64,000 nt of DNA. Origin: Sinorhizobium numidicum. Its GTDB lineage: Bacteria > Pseudomonadota > Alphaproteobacteria > Rhizobiales > Rhizobiaceae. Location of the stretch: contig NZ_CP120369.1 of the NCBI RefSeq assembly GCF_029892045.1, positions 186,001-250,000 on the forward strand, written 5' to 3'. Within the stretch, counting starts at the first letter, position 1, and each line of letters starts with the position of its first letter. Under the pieces are notes generated by a model. It searched no databases. It was not told the DNA's origin and was given only the letters and a program-made list of their open reading frames with translations. Both the position numbers and the translations under genes were made by a program. This document shows, piece after piece, positions 1 to 9,048 of this stretch.

Positions 1-219
1 ATCGACAACAGGGACTGGCACTACCGGCTTCCGCTGCGTTTAACGGAAGATTTCAAAGCTCATGCCACTTTCGCTGTGGACAGCAACAATTCACTTCGCG
101 CGCGTTTTCAGCTACTTAGGCATGAACATAGAAGAAGCCGTTGAAGTAAGGCTGTGTCATCAAGTCGGCAAAGGCGACATGATTGTCGGATGCCGTCGAC
201 GATGCCGGCCGTGGACGCA

Positions 220-384
220 CCCAGCTACCCCAACGGGCCGGTCACGGTGGCACCACATCTAATGGACCGCGAGCTGCTAATCAGTGCAATGGAGAAGGCC
301 GGTGGGTCCAGGCAAAGGCAGCTCACACCGCGGCAAGTCGGCTATGCTTTGCGCCGGCATCGTATGCAGGTGAAGAAGATCTAA
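220..384 (+). pseudogene. nifA: 3' end remnant of nifA (DNA-binding tail, damaged)
   Basis: The last codons read as a NifA carboxy-terminal helix-turn-helix: a stretch beginning ELLISAMEKAG followed by LTPRQVGYALRRH and a stop at 384. Between the two parts the expected WVQAKAARLLG helix is missing in this frame; a trace (WVQAKAA) is readable in another frame, so a small deletion/frameshift has damaged the first helix. No central AAA+ domain is visible upstream within the window, and bases 1-150 do not read as NifA. NifA is the sigma-54 enhancer-binding activator of nif genes; here only the tail survives just upstream of nifB, the usual nifA-nifB order in rhizobia. Family recognition is good; functionality is very unlikely. 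Confidence 0.7.
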
Positions 385-465
385 AGTCGGTGAGCCCACT
401 TATCGTGGGCGTGGCCAACCCTTCCCTCAGGAACGCCGATCTATTGTCTAACTTGGCGCCTCTCT

Positions 466-481
466 TGTCGCGACTTCGACA
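466..481 (+). promoter_or_regulatory. NifA upstream activator site of nifB
   Basis: TGT-N10-ACA motif (TGTcgcgacttcgACA) with inner symmetry, about 75 bp upstream of the sigma-54 -24 element of nifB. Spacing and sequence fit a NifA binding site. Confidence 0.85.
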
Positions 482-554
482 AAACTGCGTCGGCGCTATT
501 GGCCGGAAATCGAACACGAAACGCCAACCTCTTGAATTTGCCATCTCATTTGGT

Positions 555-570
555 TGGCACAGCGCTTGCA
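555..570 (+). promoter_or_regulatory. sigma-54 (-24/-12) promoter of nifB
   Basis: TGGCAC-AGCGC-TTGCA is a perfect match to the sigma-54 consensus, with the invariant GG and GC ten bases apart. The nifB ATG at 608 lies about 40 bp downstream, so an in-frame start further upstream (554) would fall inside the promoter and can be excluded. Confidence 0.93.
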
Positions 571-607
571 AGTTCGACAACGACCTTACCCACCGTGGAG
601 CTGTTCG

Positions 608-2089
608 ATGAGTGCACCGATAATTTCGCTTGAAAGCCTGACCAACACGACATCCTCTGGGCAGTTGCTGACAACCGCGAAATCCGGTGGCTGCGCGTCC
701 TCGTCCTGCGGCTCGTCCTCAAGGCCAACTGACATGGATTCGGCTACCTGGGAGAAGATCAAGGATCACCCATGCTTTTCAGAAGAAGCGCATCATTATT
801 TCGCCCGTATGCACGTCGCAGTCGCACCAGCCTGCAATATCCAATGCAATTACTGCAATCGCAAATATGATTGCGCCAACGAAAGTCGTCCTGGCGTCGT
901 CTCCGAAAAGCTGACACCGGACCAGGCGCTCCGCAAGGTGATTGCGGTCGCCAACGAAGTCCCGCAGCTTTCGGTTCTCGGCATCGCGGGTCCGGGCGAT
1001 GCTTGTTACGACTGGAAGAAGACGAGGGCGACTTTCGAACGCATTGCTAGGGAGATTCCTGACATCAAGCTGTGCATTTCCACCAACGGACTTGCGCTGC
1101 CGGAGCACGTGGACGAGTTGGCGGAATTGAACATCAGCCACGTGACGATCACCATCAACATGGTCGACCCCGCAGTCGGCGAGAAGATCTACCCGTGGAT
1201 CTTTTATGGTCATCGCCGCTACACCGGCATGGAGGCTGCCAAAATCCTGCATGAGCGGCAGATGTTGGGACTTGAGATGCTGAGCAAACGCGGCATTCTT
1301 ACGAAGATCAATTCGGTGATGATCCCCGGCATCAATGACCAGCACCTGATCGAAGTCAACAAATGGGTCAAGGAGCGTGGCGCGTTTCTGCACAACGTCA
1401 TGCCGCTGATTTCAGACCCGGCACACGGCACCTGTTTCGGCCAGACAGGACAGCGCGGCCCAACTGCGCTCGAGCTAAAGGCGCTTCAGGATCGTCTCGA
1501 AGGCGGTGCCAAGCTGATGCGTCACTGCCGACAGTGCCGCGCCGATGCAGTCGGCCTGCTCGGCACTGATCGTGGCCAGGAGTTCACGCTCGACCAGATT
1601 CCACTCGAACCTGGCTACAACAGTGGCAAGCGTCATGCCTACCGGGAGGTGGTCTCACGCATACGCGATGACCATTTGGCAGCCAAGAACCAGGCGATCA
1701 CGACGCTTGCATCAGTGAGCGTGCGCGGGTCGCTTCACGTGGCTGTAGCGACTAAGGGGGGCGGACGCATTAACGAACACTTCGGCCATGCGAAGGAGTT
1801 CCAGGTTTATGAAGCCTCGCAGACAGGGATTAAATTTGTGGGGCATCGAAAGGTCGAGCCGTATTGCCGTGGGGGCTGGGGCGAGGAAGCCACCCTCGGT
1901 GGCATTATTGCAGCACTCGAGGGCATAAATATCGTGCTGTGCGCCAAGATCGGAGATTGCCCCCAGAAGCAGCTCATGGAAGCTGGGATCAGGGCAACGG
2001 AGGCCTTTGGCTATGATTACATCGAAACCGCGATCAGCGCTCTTTACGCCGCTGAGTATGGCCTCGATCTATCGAAGGCAACGGCTTGA
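608..2089 (+). CDS. nifB: NifB, FeMo-cofactor biosynthesis radical SAM protein
   Basis: Makes NifB-co, the [8Fe-9S-C] precursor of the nitrogenase FeMo cofactor, by radical SAM chemistry in the cytosol. The 493-residue protein has the radical SAM CxxxCxxC motif (CNIQCNYC, cysteines about 76/80/83) in the amino-terminal half and a NifX/NafY-like dinitrogenase-iron-molybdenum cofactor-binding domain from about residue 370 (GGGRINEHFGHAKEF). The ATG at 608 is preceded by GGAG at suitable distance and lies downstream of the sigma-54 promoter. Full length for the family; no damage seen. It heads the nifB-fdxN-nifZ-fixU operon. Confidence 0.96.
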   Translation: MSAPIISLESLTNTTSSGQLLTTAKSGGCASSSCGSSSRPTDMDSATWEKIKDHPCFSEEAHHYFARMHVAVAPACNIQCNYCNRKYDCANESRPGVVSEKLTPDQALRKVIAVANEVPQLSVLGIAGPGDACYDWKKTRATFERIAREIPDIKLCISTNGLALPEHVDELAELNISHVTITINMVDPAVGEKIYPWIFYGHRRYTGMEAAKILHERQMLGLEMLSKRGILTKINSVMIPGINDQHLIEVNKWVKERGAFLHNVMPLISDPAHGTCFGQTGQRGPTALELKALQDRLEGGAKLMRHCRQCRADAVGLLGTDRGQEFTLDQIPLEPGYNSGKRHAYREVVSRIRDDHLAAKNQAITTLASVSVRGSLHVAVATKGGGRINEHFGHAKEFQVYEASQTGIKFVGHRKVEPYCRGGWGEEATLGGIIAALEGINIVLCAKIGDCPQKQLMEAGIRATEAFGYDYIETAISALYAAEYGLDLSKATA

Positions 2090-2123
2090 GCTCGCCTATT
2101 CAGACCAAACCAGGAGTTGATTA

Positions 2124-2318
2124 ATGGCCTTCAAAATCGTCGCATCCCAATGCACCCAGTGCGGTGCCTGCGAGTTCGAATGCCCTTCCGACGCGATCGA
2201 GTTCAAGGGCGAGAAGTACGTGATTGATCCCAACAAGTGCACCGAGTGCGAGGGAGTTTTCGAGTTACAGCAATGCGCCTCGGTATGTCCGGTGCCGAAG
2301 ACCTGCGTGCCGGCTTAA
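2124..2318 (+). CDS. fdxN: FdxN, 2[4Fe-4S] ferredoxin
   Basis: A 64-residue bacterial-type ferredoxin with two cysteine clusters ([11 protein letters not shown] at 10-20 and C39/C42/C51/C55), the second with the longer insert typical of nif-linked FdxN. It is thought to donate electrons to nitrogenase or NifB in rhizobia. AGGAG lies before the ATG, 34 bp after nifB, and it is co-transcribed with nifB. Confidence 0.95.
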   Translation: MAFKIVASQCTQCGACEFECPSDAIEFKGEKYVIDPNKCTECEGVFELQQCASVCPVPKTCVPA

Positions 2319-2387
2319 GCGCCAAATGCATGGCCGGGCGGCCTTGAGTCTTCCCTGTGTAACCGTAACGACGAAAAGGAATGGCCG

Positions 2388-2711
2388 ATGGGTCTTGGAC
2401 GCGAAGAGGAGGTCGAAATCCACAATCCTCCACGATTTACGCCGGGTGAGCGGGTCCGTGCCACACGCCACATAAGAAATGACGGCACCTACCCCGGCAA
2501 GGAAGTCGGAGAAAGCCTCGTTAGGAAAGGCGACGCGGGTTTTGTGCGCGATGTGGGAACCTTTCTCCAGCAGTTTTACATCTATGCCGTCGAATGGATT
2601 GATCGCGGCGTCGTTGTTGGAATGCGTGCACGTGAACTGATGAGCCTCGACGAGGTCTCAACTCTGGCAACCGCCGAATGCACTGATCGGAGCAAAGGAA
2701 AAGCCAGATGA
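2388..2711 (+). CDS. nifZ: NifZ nitrogenase maturation protein
   Basis: A 107-residue protein with the compact NifZ beta-barrel signature: FTPGERVRATRHIRNDGTYPG, then GDAGFVRDVGTFLQ and YAVEW. NifZ helps P-cluster assembly of the MoFe protein. Full length; its stop overlaps the start of fixU by four bases, which suggests translational coupling. Confidence 0.93.
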   Translation: MGLGREEEVEIHNPPRFTPGERVRATRHIRNDGTYPGKEVGESLVRKGDAGFVRDVGTFLQQFYIYAVEWIDRGVVVGMRARELMSLDEVSTLATAECTDRSKGKAR

Positions 2712-2938
2712 AAGTAACAATCCGCAGAACTGGCAACGACTTATCAGCGTATGTTCCCAAGAAGGATCTGGAAGAGCCGATCGTCGAGATTGAGAATGAA
2801 GGCCTATGGGGCGGCTTTGTGGTGCTCAGGAACGGCTGGCGGCTCTTACTGCCCGATCTTCCGAAGGACACCCAGCTACCGGTCACCGTCGAGGCGAAGA
2901 AGATGGTGAATGATGCCGCGCGAAAAGAAACCTCATGA
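2708..2938 (+). CDS. fixU: NifT/FixU family protein
   Basis: A 76-residue NifT/FixU protein (MKVTIRRTGNDLSAYVPKKD, then WGGFVVLRNGWRLLLPDLP), of unproven function in nitrogen fixation. It overlaps the nifZ stop (ATGA). This is the end of the intact nif block; the next 300 bases (2939-3235) hold no convincing gene. Confidence 0.93.
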   Translation: MKVTIRRTGNDLSAYVPKKDLEEPIVEIENEGLWGGFVVLRNGWRLLLPDLPKDTQLPVTVEAKKMVNDAARKETS

Positions 2939-3235
2939 ATACAACACTGGCTTCCGAGCTTCGTCGTTCGGAATAGCCATCCGAACGCGCGTTGACCCGG
3001 CGTGGATGAACCTGTGCCCTCGAATGCCTCCAACAGCACTGTTGCCTCCGATCTGCTTGGCCCCTGGTTGCCATCTTGCCTTGGAGCATCCGTTCCCTTT
3101 TGCCGCCGATGCGCGATCCGCAAGCATACCGACCTGCCGCAGTGCGCCTGCCGGTCGAAAAGCCACTAAGATCCCGTCCGCGCAGTCGATCCCGCGGGTG
3201 CCTGTGCGCCCAGCCCGCTAACGAAGGAACCCACC

Positions 3236-3451
3236 ATGACTGCTGCAGAGGCAAGTATCCTGTGGCGTGGGGAATTGAAGTCTAAGCATCTCGGCGAGCC
3301 GATTGGCACACGCGAAGGTTCGACCAGCGTGAACAAGGGCATCACCCGCTTCGGCCTCGGCGTTCCAATCGGCCTGCACAAGCGTGATTGCGAAGATAAC
3401 GTGATGGTCGCCGACGCCAAACGATCCATAAACATTAGACCGAGGGCATAA
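3236..3451 (+). pseudogene. Truncated cupin-domain protein
   Basis: A 71-codon frame with an AAGGA ribosome site before the ATG. The segment GVPIGLHKRDCEDNVMVAD resembles the metal-binding first half of small cupins (G-x5-H-x-H-x-C-E-E-x-V-x-V-L), but the second histidine position is Arg and the second half of the barrel (the second cupin motif) is absent. I read it as a truncated or decaying cupin gene between the nif block and the MaoC pair. It could instead be a short gene of other origin. Confidence 0.45.
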
Positions 3452-3567
3452 CTCTTGAGCGATGCATTTCTCCTGGGCCCCATTATACTTGGTGCGCGTA
3501 GCCTCGGCCCGTCCGTCAGCCTGGATCGGTCTGGGCCGCCTAGAGCTCCCACGAAAGAGAAGATGGT

Positions 3568-4056
3568 ATGACGTCCAATAAATTCCCAGTAGAAGCTAGC
3601 CATATCATGATGTTTGCGCGTGCCATTGGCAACGAGAGCCCTGTATACATGGACGCATCAGCGGCGCAGCGGGAGGAGGCCGCTGGCATCATAGCCCCCC
3701 CCACCTTCGTCGCTGCTGCCGCGCAGTTCGATCCCGATCCTGATGATACGTTGAGGCCCAGACCTGGGCAGCCATGGTTGGGTTCTGGCCGGAATCCGAG
3801 CGGTATAGACCGGCCGGACTCTGCGAGCGGGGGAGGAGCTTTGCACGCTGAGCAGCACTATGAGTACCACCAGCCCTTGCGCGTTGGTGATGTGCTAACT
3901 GTCTCCCATCTGCCGGGAAGGACTTGGGATAAGGAAGGTCGCCGTTCGGGCAAGCTAACCTTTTCGGAAACCCTGACCGAGTATCGTAATCAAAACAACG
4001 AATTAATTATAACCGCTCGCTCGGTCGGCGTGCGTACAGAGCGCCCGGTCGGCTAG
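3568..4056 (+). CDS. MaoC-like N-terminal (hot-dog) dehydratase subunit
   Basis: A 162-residue protein resembling the FAS1_DH/MaoC-N half-subunits (HadA/HadC type) of R-specific 3-hydroxyacyl thioester dehydratases. It starts FPVEASHIMMFARAIGNESPVYMD, then APPTFVAAAAQFDPD and LHAEQHYEYHQPLRVGDVLTV. Such subunits usually lack the catalytic Asp/His and pair with a catalytic MaoC subunit; the gene 28 bp downstream has exactly that catalytic motif. The acyl substrate cannot be told from sequence. It sits just after the nif block; a role in a nif-linked lipid or other thioester pathway is only inference. Confidence 0.8.
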   Translation: MTSNKFPVEASHIMMFARAIGNESPVYMDASAAQREEAAGIIAPPTFVAAAAQFDPDPDDTLRPRPGQPWLGSGRNPSGIDRPDSASGGGALHAEQHYEYHQPLRVGDVLTVSHLPGRTWDKEGRRSGKLTFSETLTEYRNQNNELIITARSVGVRTERPVG

Positions 4057-4084
4057 TCAGCTAAGAACGAGTTAGGAGTAGAGA

Positions 4085-4507
4085 ATGCCGCTATACGCCA
4101 GTAGATTGAAAGTAGGCGATGTCCACTCGGTTCGTCTAGTGGAAGATCTCAGTCGAACCCAAATTGTTCAATACGCGGGAGCCTCCGGCGACTATAATCC
4201 ATTACATACGGACGAAATTTTCGCGACCAAGATTGCCGGTTATCCAACGGTGTTTGCGCATGGCATGTTGACCATGGGCATAACCAGCAAGATGTTAACC
4301 GACTATGTTGGAGAGACGCGGCTCACTAAGTATGGCGTTCGCTTCACGAATCCAGTTTGGCCAGGCGATTCATTGGACGCCAAGGCGACCGTGAAGGCGC
4401 TCATTTCACGTAATGGCGAGAACTTCGTTGAGCTCAGCGTTTCCACTACCAATCAGGATGGCGTGGAGGTCCTGCGAGGTTACGCTGAAGCACGAATTGA
4501 CCCCTAA
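4085..4507 (+). CDS. MaoC-like catalytic dehydratase subunit
   Basis: A 140-residue single hot-dog protein with the hydratase-2 motif GDYNPLHTD (catalytic Asp36 and His41), followed by VFAHGMLTMG and KYGVRFTNPVWPGD. It would catalyse reversible hydration of trans-2-enoyl thioesters to R-3-hydroxyacyl thioesters, probably as a heterodimer with the product of the preceding gene. A TAGGAG site precedes the ATG. Full length and undamaged, just before a long stretch of IS debris. Confidence 0.85.
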   Translation: MPLYASRLKVGDVHSVRLVEDLSRTQIVQYAGASGDYNPLHTDEIFATKIAGYPTVFAHGMLTMGITSKMLTDYVGETRLTKYGVRFTNPVWPGDSLDAKATVKALISRNGENFVELSVSTTNQDGVEVLRGYAEARIDP

Positions 4508-4514
4508 GGCGACG

Positions 4515-4850
4515 GCGGCAGCGAGGTTTGCAAAAGGTCGAGTTTTCCGCGCCCGTACATCTGCCGTTTGAAGCTTCAGCCTGGTGATCTGAGCTTCTGT
4601 CCGTGCGTTGGACCACGATTCGGTGATCGCCAATCAAACGGCGGCGTGTTCATGAATAATGCCATTGGCGAAGGACGCCGACGACCTTCTTGCGGGTCAT
4701 AGAATGGAAGCCGTCGATTAAGCATCGCGATTCCACCCGCATGGCAGGCCCGCCTCTATGGCGGCAATCATCACCATATCAGCCTTGCTCAGATGATCGC
4801 GCGCCGTCGTCATCAGCCGCGCGATCGTTCTGGCTGATGGCACCCTGTGC
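4515..4850 (-). mobile_element. ISL3-family transposase C-terminal remnant
   Basis: Minus-strand translation in shifting frames gives ITESWSNARTEAQITRLKL and, upstream, RDHLSKADMVMIAAIEAG and IDGFHSMTR, the C-terminal part of ISL3-type transposases (compare the usual PWSNGQTEGQI). In-frame stops and frameshifts are present and no terminal repeats were identified. Confidence 0.6.
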
Positions 4851-4869
4851 AACTGTTGATCGCAGGCCA

Positions 4870-5185
4870 GCAAGGAACGGCTCGACGAAATCGCCCCAAA
4901 GGTTGCCTAACAGCAAGCCCGGAGATGACGTATCCTACCCTGAACCCATGGCATGCCGATCGACAATAATCTTCTGGAGCGTGACACCGGAAGAGCTGGC
5001 TGTTCAGCGATACCGTCGATGGAGCAAAGGCAAGCTCCGTCATCGACAGCCTGATGTTGACCTGCGCGCCTGTGGCGTCGAGCCGTTAGACTAGCCTGGT
5101 TGCGCCACGTCCTCACCGGGTTGCCTCAGCTCACCAAAGACGCCGATATCATCGATTTTCTGCACTTCCACGTGTCCAAAGTCAC
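4870..5185 (+). mobile_element. IS66-family TnpC C-terminal remnant
   Basis: Plus-strand translation across frameshifts gives MPIDNNLLERD, FSDTVDGAKASSVIDSLML and a tail like LPQLTKDADIIDFLHF, matching the end of IS66 TnpC (DGRLPIDNN, then LMLTCRACGVEPL). It is internally deleted and without the rest of the element. Confidence 0.65.
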
Positions 5186-5349
5186 AGCATCGTGAACCCG
5201 ACGCAGCGCCTGCGTTTGAGGGCGATCGATCATCCCAAGAGACGTCAGCGTGCGTGGAAATGAGCGCTTGCGTCCGCATCGTTCTTGTAATGACAGGAGC
5301 GGTGGCCGTGTTTCGTTGGGTGAAGCGCTAAAGACTTCGGCATTGCCTG

Positions 5350-5815
5350 CTATCGCTCTTGTAGCTTCACGTGGTAGTTCAAATGGGCGGGCCGTGCGGA
5401 TGGTGGATGGGCGGCACCCCGCCAGTATCTTCCCCAATCCTGACGCGCGAGCAGCTCGGAGCGCTCACGGACATAGCTAGGCGCGGTCGTCGGATAACCG
5501 GCCGGGAGGCGCCATTTCCGGCGATATTGTTCGGGCGTGAGACCGTATTTCGCCATCAGGTGCCGTCGCAACAACTTGAACTTTTTGCCATCTTCCAAGC
5601 AGATGATGAAATCCTCGGTACCCGGCTTCCTGACCGGAATTGCGCGGCGCCATTCTTCAAAGACAGGCTCCTCCTTAGACTTGGGATGGCCGACAGGCGC
5701 CACTTAGACTAGTGCCGCATGGGTCCGCGCGATCGCATGCGATATCTCGACAAATCAAGACGACATATGGACCATATAGGCCGCAACCGGCGTAAGCTCG
5801 AGACTTCGCTCAGCG
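5350..5815 (-). pseudogene. MucR/Ros-family zinc-finger regulator, two in-frame stops
   Basis: The carboxy-terminal 117 codons (5350-5703) read as MucR/Ros: DFIICLEDGKKFKLLRRHLM, then YGLTPEQYRRKW and YPTTAPSYVRERSELLARQ. Reading upstream in the same frame recovers the amino-terminal half, ELTPVAAYMVHMSS then FVEISHAIARTHAALV, interrupted by TGA at 5755-5757 and TAA at 5704-5706. Both halves align with the family's ELTAEIVAAYV and IxxVHAALV segments, so this is a nonsense-mutated gene and not an independent short GTG-started one. MucR proteins repress exopolysaccharide and other symbiosis genes. Internal restart at the GTG (5703) might give a shortened protein. Confidence 0.75.
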
Positions 5816-6213
5816 GCGTCCGAACGCGGGTTTGGCAATTGCCCCTCTCCGGTCAATTTGGAGACCGCTGAAGTAATGCCAAGCAAACACGCCAGAGAAC
5901 TCGGATTGGTTCATGGAAAACGCAAAGAATGCGACGAAGAGGAGTGAGGCTGACGCGTTCAGACCCGGTAATCCGTTCCGCTGCCCTGGCGTTCGTTCCT
6001 GCTCACGCATACGGAAGCCATCACCGCCTCGCCGTTTTCGTTGAGATAAGTCCCCTCTTTGCTACACCTCTCGTGTGGTTATATTTGCTCCTTAATGGGA
6101 CGTTCCGGAAGATTGCAAGTATTGAAAGCTTTAATTTCATCCCATTGAACCCGTGGAAGCGAGAGCTGCGGCTTAACGGCCTTGATCTCAATCAGCTCCG
6201 GCTGCAGCGATCA
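5816..6213. other. No gene recognised between mucR remnant and IS256 element
   Basis: No reading frame here has recognisable family motifs or a good ribosome site. A sequence close to an FNR/FixK box (TTGAT-N4-ATCAG, 6182-6195) is present, but no gene starts nearby. Confidence 0.5.
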
Positions 6214-7537
6214 TGTCCCAGGAGATGGTGTAGCTTCGGCGATTGCCGTGCTTTCCGGACGGAGCCGGGAATGGATCAGCTTGCCGCAGCAGGCAGGCTG
6301 ATGAGCGGATCATCGCTCATTGCAGCGATGTCTCAAGGGACAAGTATCTGGAGCGCTGGACGGCCCACTCGTCATTCTGTTCGAGCAACAACGCGCCGAC
6401 GAGGCGGACGATGGCGTCGTCGTTCGGAAAGATGCCGACGACCTCAGTCCGCCGCTGATCTCTCCGTTGAGGCGTTCGATGGGGTTCGTCGAATGCAACT
6501 TGGTCCAGTGCTGCTTGGGATGTAGGCAAGCACGTCCTGTTCGGCGCTGTCCATGAGACCGGCGAGCTTGGGCACTTTCGGTCTGATCTGGCCGGCGACG
6601 TTGCGCCACTGCTGGCTGGCGGCTTCCGGCGTATCCTGAGCGAATGCCGTGGCGATGAAGGCGGAGACGACGCGCCTACCGCTCTTTCCGGCATGGGCCA
6701 GGGCATTGCGCATGAAGTGCACGCGGCAGCGTTGCCAGGTGGCGCTGAGCACTTTGGAGACGGCGGCCTTGATCCATTCATGGGCATCGGAGACAACCAG
6801 CTTGACGCCGCTGAGGCCGCGTCTGGTCAGCTTGCGCAGGAACTCCGTCCATACCGATCTCCATGCCCAGGACCTCGCGGCGGCCGTCCGTGTTGACACC
6901 CACGGCGATGATGACGGCGACGGAGACGATACGGCCGCCGCGCCGGACCTTCAGGTAGGTGGCGTCGATCCAAAGATAGGGCCAGTCGCCCTCGATGGGT
7001 CGGGTGAGGAAGGCCTTCACCTTGTCGTCGATCTCTTCACACAGGCGGCTGACCTGGCTCTTGGAGATGCCGCTCATGCCCATCGCCTTGACCAGATCGT
7101 CGACCGAGCGGGTCGAAACGCCCTGGATGTAGGCTTCCTGGATCACGGCCGTCAAAGCCTTCTCGGCCATGCGGCGCGGCTCAAGAAAGCTCGGGAAATA
7201 GCTGCCAGTGCGAAGCTTCGGGATACGCAGCTCCACCGTCCCGGCACGTGTTTCCCAGTCGCGCTCGCGGTAGCCATTGCGCTGGGCAAGCCGAAAGGCG
7301 TTCTTCTCGCCATAGGCCGCGCCCGTCTTCGCGCCGACCTCCAACTCCATCAGCTTCTCGGCGGCAAAGCCCATCATCTCGCGCAGTCAATCCGCGTTCG
7401 CACTCAACAAGCGAGCGCAGGTTCATCATCTCGTCGGTCATCGGTGGTCTTTCCATCAGGTTGAGCTTGAACAACCCGACCCTACCGGAAAAACACTGAT
7501 GGCCACCCCGCCAGCTACACCACTCCCTGGGACGTCA
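6214..7537 (-). mobile_element. Degenerate IS256-family element (ISRm-like)
   Basis: About 1.3 kb bounded by imperfect terminal inverted repeats: tgtcccaggagatggtgtag... at 6214-6241 and its complement near 7509-7537 (core agctacacc-N-ctccctgggac). Inside is a mutator-type transposase broken by several frameshifts. No clear 8-9 bp target duplication is visible at the ends. Confidence 0.8.
6317..7441 (-). pseudogene. IS256-family (mutator) transposase, frameshifted
   Basis: The amino-terminal part starts MTDEMMNLRSLVE (7441) and shifts frame near 7378 to a long run including [20 protein letters not shown] and [12 protein letters not shown] (first catalytic Asp). It shifts again near 6890 to [15 protein letters not shown] (second Asp) and once more before NPIERLNGEI (catalytic Glu) and LLEQNDEWAVQRSRYLSLE. 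All DDE parts survive but in at least three frames, so the enzyme is dead. Confidence 0.88.
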
Positions 7538-7591
7538 TCCTGCAGCACGCTCTGGCAGCGAAATACCTGACTTCGTCAGGCACTATCGCAC

Positions 7592-8620
7592 TCAGCCAAC
7601 TCGATCCATTAATTCGGATTGAATAGTCTTTACGGTGTACAGCGATGAATCTAAAGGCAGGTCCCCAAACGCGACCTGACAAAGGAGATAGTTTGCACCC
7701 GCCCGTTCCAGCTGATCAAGTAGAGCCTGTCGCACAAAAGCCGCCGTTCCCACCACGCACAATTCACTTTCGATTGCTGCATCGAAGGTCAGGGGCAGAT
7801 TTGGTGGAAATGGGATCGCATTGAGGTCGTACAGGAATTTGAAACTTTCAAGCCATCGTTCGAAAGCAGGAGCCGCGAGCGAATATGCATGGTCTGGAGA
7901 CCGTCCGACCACAATCATGCGAAGCAATCCGAGAAATGACGCTTGGTTGTTCGTGTCGGTTTTGTGTCCTTCCTCGGACCGGAAAGCGTCAGTAATCTTG
8001 CGAACAAACGAAGCGGGTCCTACACACGCGATATTTGCGCCGTTTGCAGCGGCCCAACGTGCAGACTCGGGTCGGGTGGTGGCGATCCAAGTCGGCGGGT
8101 GCGGACGTTGATAAGGCTCCAAGGTCAAAGGGACGTCGTTTAGCTCGAAGTGGTGGCCGCGGTAGGAAAGAGTGCCGCCCCTCATCGCCTTCATCAGGAT
8201 TTCGCTGGCCTCGAGATAGCGTCCTGGCACCGCGTCCGCATCAACCCCGAAGTAAGCTAGCTCGATTGGAAGAGAGCCGCGCCCCATGCCTATCTCGGCC
8301 CTACCGCCGCTCAAATGGTCAAGCATGCAGATCTCCTCGAACGCACGCAGCGGATGACAAAGGCTGAGCAGCATGACAAGTGGGCCAAGACGAAGTTGGC
8401 GGGTGCGCTGCGCGACGCTCGACAAGAACAGATTGGGCGATGGGCCTCTCCCATGCGGCGAACAATGGTGCTCCGCTAGATGGTAAGCATAAAAGCCGAG
8501 CCGATCACACGCTTCCGCTAGCCTGAGACGGTCTGCGTATTGTCTTCCAATGGCGCTACCGTCCTCGTCCAAATGGTCGAATATGCCGAAAGCAAGCTTT
8601 GAAGGAAGGGCTGTTCTCAT
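7592..8620 (-). CDS. Luciferase-like (LLM class) flavin-dependent oxidoreductase
   Basis: A 342-residue FMN/F420-type monooxygenase of the bacterial luciferase fold: KLAFGIFDHLDEDG, YHLAEHHCSPHGRGPSP, then GRAEIGMGRGSLPIELAYFG and YQRPHPPTWIATTRPES. The ATG at 8620 has GGAG seven bases upstream; an in-frame start further up (8704) lacks this. The substrate is unknown; relatives oxidise small organic molecules with reduced flavin. It lies downstream of, and in the same direction as, the aminotransferase gene at 9049-10155, with 428 bases between them. It differs clearly from the second LLM gene at 35086-36150. Confidence 0.88.
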   Translation of the reverse strand: MRTALPSKLAFGIFDHLDEDGSAIGRQYADRLRLAEACDRLGFYAYHLAEHHCSPHGRGPSPNLFLSSVAQRTRQLRLGPLVMLLSLCHPLRAFEEICMLDHLSGGRAEIGMGRGSLPIELAYFGVDADAVPGRYLEASEILMKAMRGGTLSYRGHHFELNDVPLTLEPYQRPHPPTWIATTRPESARWAAANGANIACVGPASFVRKITDAFRSEEGHKTDTNNQASFLGLLRMIVVGRSPDHAYSLAAPAFERWLESFKFLYDLNAIPFPPNLPLTFDAAIESELCVVGTAAFVRQALLDQLERAGANYLLCQVAFGDLPLDSSLYTVKTIQSELMDRVG

Positions 8621-9048
8621 TACTGTCTCCGATTTTGTCCCCGGGAGCCCCGGACCTTGATCGGAGCGAAGTAAGACGCGGGACCTTTCTTGGCTGAGCA
8701 TCACTGCTCTCTTTGAGCCTGCCTTTGGGTAGCGCCGGCGGAAGCCAGATCGTTGAAGCTGACCACGCTACGCACGTCCTTTGCAAACTCGGCTATTGCT
8801 CACTTGTCCTTCAGTGCTTCTGCCGACGAAAACTCTCCGTCACCAGCGACCTTGTTTCAGGTTTTTCGGTCGAATGGAGGGACGCCTTGACCTACGACGC
8901 GTGCAAGCGACCGGCCATGCGGGTTAGCTTTCCCGCGGGAGTGGGTAGGCTGCTCAACCATTCGGGGAGATCATTCTTGCGGTCGTTGCTCTCTGTCCTA
9001 TTACCGCGGTCTTTTCGCACGCGCATAATGAGGAGAGCCACGAAGCTG
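8621..9048 (-). other. Gap with a possible decayed short reading frame
   Basis: On the minus strand, 8701-8840 reads as a coding-like stretch (SSAEALKDK, a TGA, then AIAEFAKDVRSVVSFNDLAS) ending just before the oxidoreductase. It could be a remnant of a small helical protein between the two genes, but no family was recognised. A plus-strand frame through this area and the aminotransferase is only a shadow. Confidence 0.3.

Noticed and set aside
2910..3221. Frame overlapping the end of fixU
   Set aside because: Starts inside fixU, Pro/Ala-rich translation, no nif family similarity.
6182..6195. FNR/FixK-like box TTGAT-N4-ATCAG
   Set aside because: One mismatch and no gene start near; adjacent to an IS end.
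6649..7464. 271-codon plus-strand open frame
   Set aside because: Antisense to the IS256 transposase remnant.
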